Assembly (NCBI RefSeq): GCF_963576545.1 | Contig: NW_026870564.1 | Coordinates: forward strand, 1 to 64,000 | Direction: 5' to 3' | Source: Limanda limanda | Lineage: Eukaryota; Chordata; Actinopteri; Pleuronectiformes; Pleuronectidae | DNA length: 64,000 nucleotides | Shown here: positions 36,826 to 50,100 of the stretch, one piece after another | How the letters are laid out: every line of letters begins with the position of its first letter | Position numbering within the stretch: the first letter of the stretch is position 1 | Made by a program: the position numbers and the translations under genes | Notes under the pieces: generated by a model | Database searches by the model: none | What the model saw: only the letters and a program-made list of their open reading frames with translations | What the model was told of the DNA's origin: nothing

Positions 36826-39424
36826 CTCTCCGACCTTCACAAAAAAAGTTATTCAAGAATATCTCTTTCTCCTATGTGCTTTCATCCCTAACCCTAACCC
36901 TAACCCTTCCGAAAGTCGGAGAAGCTCAAGGATGGTACCGATCGATGCGCGCTACCCCATTTAGTGGGGGTAGAGCCTACTTGCAAGTCTCTCCGACCTT
37001 CACAAAAAAAGTTATTCAAGAATATCTCTTTCTCCTATGTGCTTTCATCCCTAACCCTAACCCTAACCCTTCCGAAAGTCGGAGAAGCTCAAGGATGGTA
37101 CTGATCGATGCGCGCTACCCCATTTAGTGGGGGTAGAGCCTACTTGCAAGTCTCTCCGACTTTCACAAAAAAAGTTATTCAAGAATATCTCTTTCTCCTA
37201 TGTGCTTTCATCCCTAACCCTAACCCTAACCCTTCCGAAAGTCGGAGAAGCTCAAGGATGGTACTGATCGATGCGCGCAACCCCATTTAGTGGGGGTAGA
37301 GCCTACTTGCAAGTCTCTCCGACCTTCACAAAAAAAGTTATTCAAGAATATCTCCTCAGATTTTGGGGGAATTTCGTCGGTCGACCTCTTCCGAAGGTCG
37401 TACAAGCTCGGGGATGGTACCAATCGATCTGCAGGACCCAAATTAGTCCAGATGCAACCACTTTCCAAGTCTCTCCGACCTTCACAAAAAAAGTTATTCA
37501 AGAATATCTCTTTCTCCTATGTGCTTTCAGCCCTAACCCTAACCCTAACCCTTCCGAAAGTCGGAGAAGCTCAAGGATGGTACCGATCGATGCGCGCTAC
37601 CCCATTTAGTGGGGGTAGAGCCTACTTGCAAGTCTCTCCGACCTTCACAAAAAAAGTTATTCAAGAATATCTCTTTCTCCTATGTGCTTTCATCCCTAAC
37701 CCTAACCCTAACCCTTCCGAAAGTCGGAGAAGCTCAAGGATGGTACCGATCGATGCGCGCAACCCCATTTAGTGGGGGTAGAGCCTACTTGCAAGTCTCT
37801 CCGACCTTCACAAAAAAAGTTATTCAAGAATATCTCCTCAGATTTGGGGGAATTTCGTCGGTCGACCTCTTCCGAAGGTCGTACAAGCTCGGGGATGGTA
37901 CCAATCGATCCGCAGGACCCAAATTAGTCCAGATGCAACCACTTTCCAAGTCTCTCCGACCTTCACAAAAAAAGTTATTCAAGAATATCTCTTTCTCCTA
38001 TGTGCTTTCATCCCTAACCCTAACCCTAACCCTTCCGAAAGTCGGAGAAGCTCAAGGATGGTACCGATCGATGCGCGCTACCCCATTTAGTGGGGGTAGA
38101 GCCTACTTGCAAGTCTCTCCGACCTTCACAAAAAAAGTTATTCAAGAATATCTCTTTCTCCTATGTGCTTTCATCCCTAACCCTAACCCTAACCCTTCCG
38201 AAAGTCGGAGAAGCTCAAGGATGGTACCGATCGATGCGCGCTACCCCATTTAGTGGGGGTAGAGCCTACTTGCAAGTCTCTCCGACCTTCACAAAAAAAG
38301 TTATTCAAGAATATCTCTTTCTCCTATGTGCTTTCATCCCTAACCCTAACCCTAACCCTTCCGAAAGTCGGAGAAGCTCAAGGATGGTACCGATCGATGC
38401 GCGCTACCCCATTTAGTGGGGGCAGAGCCTACTTGCGAGTCTCTCCGACCTTCACAAAAAAAGTTATTCAAGAATATCTCTTTCTCCTATGTGCTTTCAT
38501 CCCTAACCCTAACCCTAACCCTTCCGAAAGTCGGAGAAGCTCAAGGATGGTACCGATCGATGCGCGCTACCCCATTTAGTGGGGGTAGAGCCTACTTGCA
38601 AGTCTCTCCGACCTTCACAAAAAAAGTTATTCAAGAATATCTGTTTCTCCTATGTGCTTTCATCCCTAACCCTAACCCTAACCCTAACCCTTCCGAAAGT
38701 CGGAGAAGCTCAAGGATGGTACCGATCGATGCGCGCTACCCCATTTAGTGGGGGTAGAGCCTACTTGCAAGTCTCTCCGACCTTCACAAAAAAAGTTATT
38801 CAAGAATATCTCTTTCTCCTATGTGCTTTCATCCCTAACCCTAACCCTAACCCTTCCGAAAGTCGGAGAAGCTCAAGGATGGTACCGATCGATGCGCGCT
38901 ACCCCATTTAGTGGGGGCAGAGCCTACTTGCAAGTCTCTCCGACCTTCACAAAAAAAGTTATTCAAGAATATCTCTTTCTCCTATGTGCTTTCATCCCTA
39001 ACCCTAACCCTAACCCTTCCGAAAGTCGGAGAAGCTCAAGGATGGTACCGATCGATGCGCGCTACCCCATTTAGTGGGGGTAGAGCCTACTTGCAAGTCT
39101 CTCCGACCTTCACAAAAAAAGTTATTCAAGAATATCTGTTTCTCCTATGTGCTTTCATCCCTAACCCTAACCCTAACCCTTCCGAAAGTCGGAGAAGCTC
39201 AAGGATGGTACCGATCGATGCGCGCTACCCCATTTAGTGGGGGTAGAGCCTACTTGCAAGTCTCTCCGACCTTCACAAAAAAAGTTATTCAAGAATATCT
39301 CTTTCTCCTATGTGCTTTCATCCCTAACCCTAACCCTAACCCTTCCGAAAGTCGGAGAAGCTCAAGGATGGTACCGATCGATGCGCGCAACCCCATTTAG
39401 TGGGGGTAGAGCCTACTTGCAAGT
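36826..39424 (+). repeat. Mixed block dominated by A monomers
   Basis: The order is A, A, A, B (156 bp), A, A, B and then a pure-A run. Two neighbouring A monomers carry TACTGATC (T at 37102 and 37265, 163 bp apart), marking a monomer-level duplication. The first B has a 1-bp insertion (four T at 37361-37364 instead of three). An A reads TTTCAGCCCTAA instead of TTTCATCCCTAA near 37530. Confidence 0.88.
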
Positions 39425-39587
39425 CTCTCCGACCTTCACAAAAAAAGTTATTCAAGAATATCTCTTTCTCCTATGTGCTTTCATCCCTAACCCTAACCCT
39501 AACCCTTCCGAAAGTCGGAGAAGCTCAAGGATGGTACCGATCGATGCGCGCAACCCCATTTAGTGGGGGTAGAGCCTACTTGCAAGT
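37952..39587 (+). repeat. Run of ten consecutive A monomers without B
   Basis: No B monomer occurs between the one at 37797-37951 and the one at 39588. This is the longest pure-A stretch in the window. A three-monomer sub-period is visible: GGGGGCAG at the junctions near 38416 and 38911, and CTGTTTCTCC (G at 38643 and 39138), both 495 bp apart (three monomers plus one extra telomeric unit). Confidence 0.92.
38604..38772 (+). repeat. Monomer A, long 169-bp variant with four telomeric units
   Basis: The telomere-type tract here is (CCCTAA)4CCC at 38664-38690, one 6-bp unit longer than usual. It is the only four-unit copy I found in the window. It lies inside the pure-A run and carries a private C-to-G change at 38643 that recurs 495 bp later at 39138 in a three-unit monomer. 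The two copies therefore descend from one duplication, with a gain or loss of one telomeric unit afterwards. Confidence 0.95.
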
Positions 39588-42500
39588 CTCTCCGACCTTC
39601 ACAAAAAAAGTTATTCAAGAATATCTCCTCAGATTTGGGGGAATTTCGTCGGTCGACCTCTTCCGAAGGTCGTACAAGCTCGGGGATGGTACCAATCGAT
39701 CCGCAGGACCCAAATTAGTCCAGATGCAACCACTTTCCAAGTCTCTCCGACCTTCACAAAAAAAGTTATTCAAGAATATCTCTTTCTCCTATGTGCTTTC
39801 ATCCCTAACCCTAACCCTAACCCTTTCGAAAGTCGGAGAAGCTCAAGGATGGTACCGATCGATGCGCGCTACCCCATTTAGTGGGGGTAGAGCCTACTTG
39901 CAAGTCTCTCCGACCTTCACAAAAAAAGTTATTCAAGAATATCTCTTTCTCCTATGTGCTTTCATCCCTAACCCTAACCCTAACCCTTCCGAAAGTCGGA
40001 GAAGCTCCAGGATGGTACCGATCGATGCGCGCTACCCCATTTAGTGGGGGTAGAGCCTACTTGCAAGTCTCTCCGACCTTCACAAAAAAAGTTATTCAAG
40101 AATATCTCCTCAGATTTGGGGGAATTTCGTCGGTCGACCTCTTCCGAAGGTCGTACAAGCTCGGGGATGGTACCAATCGATCCGCAGGACACAAATTAGT
40201 CCAGATGCAACCACTTTCCAAGTCTCTCCGACCTTCACAAAAAAAGTTATTCAAGAATATCTCTTTCTCCTATGTGCTTTCATCCCTAACCCTAACCCTA
40301 ACCCTTCCGAAAGTCGGAGAAGCTCAAGGATGGTACCGATCGATGCGCGCTACCCCATTTAGTGGGGGTAGAGCCTACTTGCAAGTCTCTCCGACCTTCA
40401 CAAAAAAAGTTATTCAAGAATATCTCTTTCTCCTATGTGCTTTCATCCCTAACCCTAACCCTTCCGAAAGTCGGAGAAGCTCAAGGATGGTACCGATCGA
40501 TGCGCGCAACCCCATTTAGTGGGGGTAGAGCCTACTTGCAAGTCTCTCCGACCTTCACAAAAAAAGTTATTCAAGAATATCTCCTCAGATTTGGGGGAAT
40601 TTCGTCGGTCGACCTCTTCCGAAGGTCGTACAAGCTCGGGGATGGTACCAATCGATCCGCAGGACCCAAATTAGTCCAGATGCAACCACTTTCCAAGTCT
40701 CTCCGACCTTCACAAAAAAAGTTATTCAAGAATATCTCTTTCTCCTATGTGCTTTCATCCCTAACCCTAACCCTAACCCTTCCGAAAGTCGGAGAAGCTC
40801 AAGGATGGTACCGATCGATGCGCGCTACCCCATTTAGTGGGGGTAGAGCCTACTTGCAAGTCTCTCCGACCTTCACAAAAAAAGTTATTCAAGAATATCT
40901 CTTTCTCCTATGTGCTTTCATCCCTAACCCTAACCCTAACCCTTCCGAAAGTCGGAGAAGCTCAAGGATGGTACCGATCGATGCGCGCTACCCCATTTAG
41001 TGGGGGTAGAGCCTACTTGCAAGTCTCTCCGACCTTCACAAAAAAAGTTATTCAAGAATATCTCTTTCTCCTATGTGCTTTCATCCCTAACCCTAACCCT
41101 AACCCTTCCGAAAGTCGGAGAAGCTCAAGGATGGTACCGATCGATGCGCGCAACCCCATTTAGTGGGGGTAGAGCCTACTTGCAAGTCTCTCCGACCTTC
41201 ACAAAAAAAGTTATTCAAGAATATCTCCTCAGATTTGGGGGAATTTCGTCGGTCGACCTCTTCCGAAGGTCGTACAAGCTCGGGGATGGTACCAATCGAT
41301 CCGCAGGACCCAAATTAGTCCAGATGCAACCACTTTCCAAGTCTCTCCGACCTTCACAAAAAAAGTTATTCAAGAATATCTCTTTCTCCTATGTGCTTTC
41401 ATCCCTAACCCTAACCCTAACCCTTTCGAAAGTCGGAGAAGCTCAAGGATGGTACCGATCGATGCGCGCTACCCCATTTAGTGGGGGTAGAGCCTACTTG
41501 CAAGTCTCTCCGACCTTCACAAAAAAAGTTATTCAAGAATATCTCTTTCTCCTATGTGCTTTCATCCCTAACCCTAACCCTAACCCTTCCGAAAGTCGGA
41601 GAAGCTCCAGGATGGTACCGATCGATGCGCGCTACCCCATTTAGTGGGGGTAGAGCCTACTTGCAAGTCTCTCCGACCTTCACAAAAAAAGTTATTCAAG
41701 AATATCTCCTCAGATTTGGGGGAATTTCGTCGGTCGACCTCTTCCGAAGGTCGTACAAGCTCGGGGATGGTACCAATCGATCCGCAGGACACAAATTAGT
41801 CCAGATGCAACCACTTTCCAAGTCTCTCCGACCTTCACAAAAAAAGTTATTCAAGAATATCTCTTTCTCCTATGTGCTTTCATCCCTAACCCTAACCCTA
41901 ACCCTTCCGAAAGTCGGAGAAGCTCAAGGATGGTACCGATCGATGCGCGCTACCCCATTTAGTGGGGGTAGAGCCTACTTGCAAGTCTCTCCGACCTTCA
42001 CAAAAAAAGTTATTCAAGAATATCTCTTTCTCCTATGTGCTTTCATCCCTAACCCTAACCCTTCCGAAAGTCGGAGAAGCTCAAGGATGGTACCGATCGA
42101 TGCGCGCAACCCCATTTAGTGGGGGTAGAGCCTACTTGCAAGTCTCTCCGACCTTCACAAAAAAAGTTATTCAAGAATATCTCCTCAGATTTGGGGGAAT
42201 TTCGTCGGTCGACCTCTTCCGAAGGTCGTACAAGCTCGGGGATGGTACCAATCGATCCGCAGGACCCAAATTAGTCCAGATGCAACCACTTTCCAAGTCT
42301 CTCCGACCTTCACAAAAAAAGTTATTCAAGAATATCTCTTTCTCCTATGTGCTTTCATCCCTAACCCTAACCCTAACCCTTCCGAAAGTCGGAGAAGCTC
42401 AAAGATGGTACCGATCGATGCGCGCTACCCCATTTAGTGGGGGTAGAGCCTACTTGCAAGTCTCTCCGACCTTCACAAAAAAAGTTATTCAAGAATATCT

Positions 42501-42624
42501 CTTTCTCCTATGTGCTTTCATCCCTAACCCTAACCCTAACCCTTCCGAAAGTCGGAGAAGCTCAAGGATGGTACCGATCGATGCGCGCTACCCCATTTAG
42601 TGGGGGTAGAGCCTACTTGCAAGT
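39425..42624 (+). repeat. Two tandem 1,600-bp 10-mer units
   Basis: Copies are 39425-41024 and 41025-42624. Each holds six A, one short A and three B (6x163 + 157 + 3x155 = 1,600). CTTTCGAAAG (T at 39826 and 41426) and GCTCCAGG (C at 40008 and 41608) are both exactly 1,600 bp apart. The second copy carries CTCAAAGATGG near 42402, which the first lacks. The second copy is also the start of the 6,082-bp unit. Confidence 0.92.
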
Positions 42625-45600
42625 CTCTCCGACCTTCACAAAAAAAGTTATTCAAGAATATCTCTTTCTCCTATGTGCTTTCATCCCTAACCCTAACCCT
42701 AACCCTTCCGAAAGTCGGAGAAGCTCAAGGATGGTACCGATCGATGCGCGCTACCCCATTTAGTGGGGGTAGAGCCTACTTGCAAGTCTCTCCGACCTTC
42801 ACAAAAAAAGTTATTCAAGAATATCTCCTCAGATTTGGGGGAATTTCGTCGGTCGACCTCTTCCGAAGGTCGTACAAGCTCGGGGATGGTACCAATCGTT
42901 CCGCAGGACACAAATTAGTTCAGATGCAACCACTTTCCAAGTCTCTCCGACCTTCACAAAAAAAGTTATTCAAGAATATCTCTTTCTCCTATGTGCTTTC
43001 ATCCCTAACCCTAACCCTAACCCTTCCGAAAGTCGGAGAAGCTCAAGGATGGTACCGATCGATGCGCGCTACCCCATTTAGTGGGGGTAGAGCCTACTTG
43101 CAAGTCTCTCCGACCTTCACAAAAAAAGTTATTCAAGAATATCTCTTTCTCCTATGTGCTTTCATCCCTAACCCTAACCCTTCCGAAAGTCGGAGAAGCT
43201 CAAGGATGGTACCGATCGATGCGCGCAACCCCATTTAGTGGGGGTAGAGCCTACTTGCAAGTCTCTCCGACCTTCACAAAAAAAGTTATTCAAGAATATC
43301 TCCTCAGATTTGGGGGAATTTCGTCGGTCGACCTCTTCCGAAGGTCGTACAAGCTCGGGGATGGTACCAATCGATCCGCAGGACCCAAATTAGTCCAGAT
43401 GCAACCACTTTCCAAGTCTCTCCGACCTTCACAAAAAAAGTTATTCAAGAATATCTCTTTCTCCTATGTGCTTTCATCCCTAACCCTAACCCTAACCCTT
43501 CCGAAAGTCGGAGAAGCTCAAAGATGGTACCGATCGATGCGCGCTACCCCATTTAGTGGGGGTAGAGCCTACTTGCAAGTCTCTCCGACCTTCACAAAAA
43601 AAGTTATTCAAGAATATCTCTTTCTCCTATGTGCTTTCATCCCTAACCCTAACCCTAACCCTTCCGAAAGTCGGAGAAGCTCAAGGATGGTACCGATCGA
43701 TGCGCGCTACCCCATTTAGTGGGGGTAGAGCCTACTTGCAAGTCTCTCCGACCTTCACAAAAAAAGTTATTCAAGAATATCTCTTTCTCCTATGTGCTTT
43801 CATCCCTAACCCTAACCCTAACCCTTCCGAAAGTCGGAGAAGCTCAAGGATGGTACCGATCGATGCGCGCTACCACATTTAGTGGGGGTAGAGCCTACTT
43901 GCAAGTCTCTCCGACCTTCACAAAAAAAGTTATTCAAGAATATCTCTTTCTCCTATGTGCTTTCATCCCTAACCCTAACCCTAACCCTTCCGAAAGTCGG
44001 AGAAGCTCAAGGATGGTACCGATCGATGCGCGCAACCCCATTTAGTGGGGGTAGAGCCTACTTGCAAGTCTCTCCGACCTTCACAAAAAAAGTAATTCAA
44101 GAATATCTCCTCAGATTTGGGGGAATTTCGTCGGTCGACCTCTTCCGAAGGTCGTACAAGCTCGGGGATGGTACCAATCGATCCGCAGGACCCAAATTAG
44201 TCCAGATGCAACCACTTTCCAAGTCTCTCCGACCTTCACAAAAAAAGTTATTCAAGAATATCTCTTTCTCCTATGTGCTTTCATCCCTAACCCTAACCCT
44301 AACCCTTCCGAAAGTCGGAGAAGCTCAAGGATGGTACCGATCGATGCGCGCTACCCCATTTAGTGGGGGTAGAGCCTACTTGCAAGTCTCTCCGACCTTC
44401 ACAAAAAAAGTTATTCAAGAATATCTCTTTCTCCTATGTGCTTTCATCCCTAACCCTAACCCTAACCCTTCCGAAAGTCGGAGAAGCTCAAGGATGGTAC
44501 CGATCGATGCGCGCTACCCCATTTAGTGGGGGTAGAGCCTACTTGCAAGTCTCTCCGACCTTCACAAAAAAAGTTATTCAAGAATATCTCCTCAGATTTG
44601 GGGGAATTTCGTCGGTCGACCTCTTCCGAAGGTCGTACAAGCTCGGGGATGGTACCAATCGTTCCGCAGGACACAAATTAGTTCAGATGCAACCACTTTC
44701 CAAGTCTCTCCGACCTTCACAAAAAAAGTTATTCAAGAATATCTCTTTCTCCTATGTGCTTTCATCCCTAACCCTAACCCTAACCCTTCCGAAAGTCGGA
44801 GAAGCTCAAGGATGGTACCGATCGATGCGCGCTACCCCATTTAGTGGGGGTAGAGCCTACTTGCAAGTCTCTCCGACCTTCACAAAAAAAGTTATTCAAG
44901 AATATCTCTTTCTCCTATGTGCTTTCATCCCTAACCCTAACCCTAACCCTTCCGAAAGTCGGAGAAGCTCAAGGATGGTACCGATCGATGCGCGCAACCC
45001 CATTTAGTGGGGGTAGAGCCTACTTGCAAGTCTCTCCGACCTTCACAAAAAAAGTTATTCAAGAATATCTCCTCAGATTTGGGGGAATTTCGTCGGTCGA
45101 CCTCTTCCGAAGGTCGTACAAGCTCGGGGATGGTACCAATCGATCTGCAGGACCCAAATTAGTCCAGATGCAACCACTTTCCAAGTCTCTCCGACCTTCA
45201 CAAAAAAAGTTATTCAAGAATATCTCTTTCTCCTATGTGCTTTCATCCCTAACCCTAACCCTAACCCTTCCGAAAGTCGGAGAAGCTCAAGGATGGTACC
45301 GATCGATGCGCGCTACCCCATTTAGTGGGGGTAGAGCCTACTTGCAAGTCTCTCCGACCTTCACAAAAAAAGTTATTCAAGAATATCTCTTTCTCCTATG
45401 TGCTTTCATCCCTAACCCTAACCCTTCCGAAAGTCGGAGAAGCTCAAGGATGGTACCGATCGATGCGCGCTACCCCATTTAGTGGGGGTAGAGCCTACTT
45501 GCAAGTCTCTCCGACCTTCACAAAAAAAGTTATTCAAGAATATCTCTTTCTCCTATGTGCTTTCATCCCTAACCCTAACCCTAACCCTTCCGAAAGTCGG

Positions 45601-47106
45601 AGAAGCTCAAGGATGGTACCGATCGATGCGCGCAACCCCATTTAGTGGGGGTAGAGCCTACTTGCAAGTCTCTCCGACCTTCACAAAAAAAGTAATTCAA
45701 GAATATCTCCTCAGATTTGGGGGAATTTCGTCGGTCGACCTCTTCCGAAGGTCGTACAAGCTCGGGGATGGTACCAATCGATCCGCAGGACCCAAATTAG
45801 TCCAGATGCAACCACTTTCCAAGTCTCTCCGACCTTCACAAAAAAAGTTATTCAAGAATATCTCTTTCTCCTATGTGCTTTCATCCCTAACCCTAACCCT
45901 AACCCTTCCGAAAGTCGGAGAAGCTCAAGGATGGTACCGATCGATGCGCGCTACCCCATTTAGTGGGGGTAGAGCCTACTTGCAAGTCTCTCCGACCTTC
46001 ACAAAAAAAGTTATTCAAGAATATCTCTTTCTCCTATGTGCTTTCATCCCTAACCCTAACCCTAACCCTTCCGAAAGTCGGAGAAGCTCAAGGATGGTAC
46101 CGATCGATGCGCGCAACCCCATTTAGTGGGGGTAGAGCCTACTTGCAAGTCTCTCCGACCTTCACAAAAAAAGTTATTCAAGAATATCTCCTCAGATTTG
46201 GGGGAATTTCGTCGGTCGACCTCTTCCGAAGGTCGTACAAGCTCGGGGATGGTACCAATCGATCCGCAGGACCCAAATTAGTCCAGATGCAACCACTTTC
46301 CAAGTCTCTCCGACCTTCACAAAAAAAGTTATTCAAGAATATCTCTTTCTCCTATGTGCTTTCATCCCTAACCCTAACCCTAACCCTTCCGAAAGTCGGA
46401 GAAGCTCAAGGATGGTACCGATCGATGCGCGCTACCCCATTTAGTGGGGGTAGAGCCTACTTGCAAGTCTCTCCGACCTTCACAAAAAAAGTTATTCAAG
46501 AATATCTCTTTCTCCTATGTGCTTTCATCCCTAACCCTAACCCTTCCGAAAGTCGGAGAAGCTCAAGGATGGTACCGATCGATGCGCGCAACCCCATTTA
46601 GTGGGGGTAGAGCCTACTTGCAAGTCTCTCCGACCTTCACAAAAAAAGTTATTCAAGAATATCTCCTCAGATTTGGGGGAATTTCGTCGGTCGACCTCTT
46701 CCGAAGGTCGTACAAGCTCGGGGATGGTACCAATCGATCCGCAGGACCCAAATTAGTCCAGATGCAACCACTTTCCAAGTCTCTCCGACCTTCACAAAAA
46801 AAGTTATTCAAGAATATCTCTTTCTCCTATGTGCTTTCATCCCTAACCCTAACCCTAACCCTTCCGAAAGTCGGAGAAGCTCAAGGATGGTACCGATCGA
46901 TGCGCGCTACCCCATTTAGTGGGGGTAGAGCCTACTTGCAAGTCTCTCCGACCTTCACAAAAAAAGTTATTCAAGAATATCTCTTTCTCCTATGTGCTTT
47001 CATCCCTAACCCTAACCCTAACCCTTCCGAAAGTCGGAGAAGCTCAAGGATGGTACCGATCGATGCGCGCTACCCCATTTAGTGGGGGTAGAGCCTACTT
47101 GCAAGT
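41025..47106 (+). repeat. 6,082-bp unit, diverged first copy of the 5,274-bp multimer
   Basis: Landmark order matches the two units that follow: CTTTCGAAAG, GCTCCAGG, GGACACAAA, short A, CTCAAAGATGG, ACCACAT, GTAATT, and B with ATCGTTCC plus GTTCAGAT. It differs by a 1,119-bp internal duplication carrying a second CTCAAAGATGG A (CTCAAAGATGG recurs 1,119 bp later) and a second ATCGTTCC B. Near its end it is about 311 bp shorter (one short A and one B fewer). Confidence 0.87.
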
Positions 47107-50100
47107 CTCTCCGACCTTCACAAAAAAAGTTATTCAAGAATATCTCTTTCTCCTATGTGCTTTCATCCCTAACCCTAACCCTAACCCTTCCGAAAGTCGG
47201 AGAAGCTCAAGGATGGTACCGATCGATGCGCGCAACCCCATTTAGTGGGGGTAGAGCCTACTTGCAAGTCTCTCCGACCTTCACAAAAAAAGTTATTCAA
47301 GAATATCTCCTCAGATTTGGGGGAATTTCGTCGGTCGACCTCTTCCGAAGGTCGTACAAGCTCGGGGATGGTACCAATCGATCCGCAGGACCCAAATTAG
47401 TCCAGATGCAACCACTTTCCAAGTCTCTCCGACCTTCACAAAAAAAGTTATTCAAGAATATCTCTTTCTCCTATGTGCTTTCATCCCTAACCCTAACCCT
47501 AACCCTTTCGAAAGTCGGAGAAGCTCAAGGATGGTACCGATCGATGCGCGCTACCCCATTTAGTGGGGGTAGAGCCTACTTGCAAGTCTCTCCGACCTTC
47601 ACAAAAAAAGTTATTCAAGAATATCTCTTTCTCCTATGTGCTTTCATCCCTAACCCTAACCCTAACCCTTCCGAAAGTCGGAGAAGCTCCAGGATGGTAC
47701 CGATCGATGCGCGCTACCCCATTTAGTGGGGGTAGAGCCTACTTGCAAGTCTCTCCGACCTTCACAAAAAAAGTTATTCAAGAATATCTCCTCAGATTTG
47801 GGGGAATTTCGTCGGTCGACCTCTTCCGAAGGTCGTACAAGCTCGGGGATGGTACCAATCGATCCGCAGGACACAAATTAGTCCAGATGCAACCACTTTC
47901 CAAGTCTCTCCGACCTTCACAAAAAAAGTTATTCAAGAATATCTCTTTCTCCTATGTGCTTTCATCCCTAACCCTAACCCTAACCCTTCCGAAAGTCGGA
48001 GAAGCTCAAGGATGGTACCGATCGATGCGCGCTACCCCATTTAGTGGGGGTAGAGCCTACTTGCAAGTCTCTCCGACCTTCACAAAAAAAGTTATTCAAG
48101 AATATCTCTTTCTCCTATGTGCTTTCATCCCTAACCCTAACCCTTCCGAAAGTCGGAGAAGCTCAAGGATGGTACCGATCGATGCGCGCAACCCCATTTA
48201 GTGGGGGTAGAGCCTACTTGCAAGTCTCTCCGACCTTCACAAAAAAAGTTATTCAAGAATATCTCCTCAGATTTGGGGGAATTTCGTCGGTCGACCTCTT
48301 CCGAAGGTCGTACAAGCTCGGGGATGGTACCAATCGATCCGCAGGACCCAAATTAGTCCAGATGCAACCACTTTCCAAGTCTCTCCGACCTTCACAAAAA
48401 AAGTTATTCAAGAATATCTCTTTCTCCTATGTGCTTTCATCCCTAACCCTAACCCTAACCCTTCCGAAAGTCGGAGAAGCTCAAAGATGGTACCGATCGA
48501 TGCGCGCTACCCCATTTAGTGGGGGTAGAGCCTACTTGCAAGTCTCTCCGACCTTCACAAAAAAAGTTATTCAAGAATATCTCTTTCTCCTATGTGCTTT
48601 CATCCCTAACCCTAACCCTAACCCTTCCGAAAGTCGGAGAAGCTCAAGGATGGTACCGATCGATGCGCGCTACCCCATTTAGTGGGGGTAGAGCCTACTT
48701 GCAAGTCTCTCCGACCTTCACAAAAAAAGTTATTCAAGAATATCTCTTTCTCCTATGTGCTTTCATCCCTAACCCTAACCCTAACCCTTCCGAAAGTCGG
48801 AGAAGCTCAAGGATGGTACCGATCGATGCGCGCTACCACATTTAGTGGGGGTAGAGCCTACTTGCAAGTCTCTCCGACCTTCACAAAAAAAGTTATTCAA
48901 GAATATCTCTTTCTCCTATGTGCTTTCATCCCTAACCCTAACCCTAACCCTTCCGAAAGTCGGAGAAGCTCAAGGATGGTACCGATCGATGCGCGCAACC
49001 CCATTTAGTGGGGGTAGAGCCTACTTGCAAGTCTCTCCGACCTTCACAAAAAAAGTAATTCAAGAATATCTCCTCAGATTTGGGGGAATTTCGTCGGTCG
49101 ACCTCTTCCGAAGGTCGTACAAGCTCGGGGATGGTACCAATCGATCCGCAGGACCCAAATTAGTCCAGATGCAACCACTTTCCAAGTCTCTCCGACCTTC
49201 ACAAAAAAAGTTATTCAAGAATATCTCTTTCTCCTATGTGCTTTCATCCCTAACCCTAACCCTAACCCTTCCGAAAGTCGGAGAAGCTCAAGGATGGTAC
49301 CGATCGATGCGCGCTACCCCATTTAGTGGGGGTAGAGCCTACTTGCAAGTCTCTCCGACCTTCACAAAAAAAGTTATTCAAGAATATCTCTTTCTCCTAT
49401 GTGCTTTCATCCCTAACCCTAACCCTAACCCTTCCGAAAGTCGGAGAAGCTCAAGGATGGTACCGATCGATGCGCGCTACCCCATTTAGTGGGGGTAGAG
49501 CCTACTTGCAAGTCTCTCCGACCTTCACAAAAAAAGTTATTCAAGAATATCTCCTCAGATTTGGGGGAATTTCGTCGGTCGACCTCTTCCGAAGGTCGTA
49601 CAAGCTCGGGGATGGTACCAATCGTTCCGCAGGACACAAATTAGTTCAGATGCAACCACTTTCCAAGTCTCTCCGACCTTCACAAAAAAAGTTATTCAAG
49701 AATATCTCTTTCTCCTATGTGCTTTCATCCCTAACCCTAACCCTAACCCTTCCGAAAGTCGGAGAAGCTCAAGGATGGTACCGATCGATGCGCGCTACCC
49801 CATTTAGTGGGGGTAGAGCCTACTTGCAAGTCTCTCCGACCTTCACAAAAAAAGTTATTCAAGAATATCTCTTTCTCCTATGTGCTTTCATCCCTAACCC
49901 TAACCCTAACCCTTCCGAAAGTCGGAGAAGCTCAAGGATGGTACCGATCGATGCGCGCAACCCCATTTAGTGGGGGTAGAGCCTACTTGCAAGTCTCTCC
50001 GACCTTCACAAAAAAAGTTATTCAAGAATATCTCCTCAGATTTGGGGGAATTTCGTCGGTCGACCTCTTCCGAAGGTCGTACAAGCTCGGGGATGGTACC

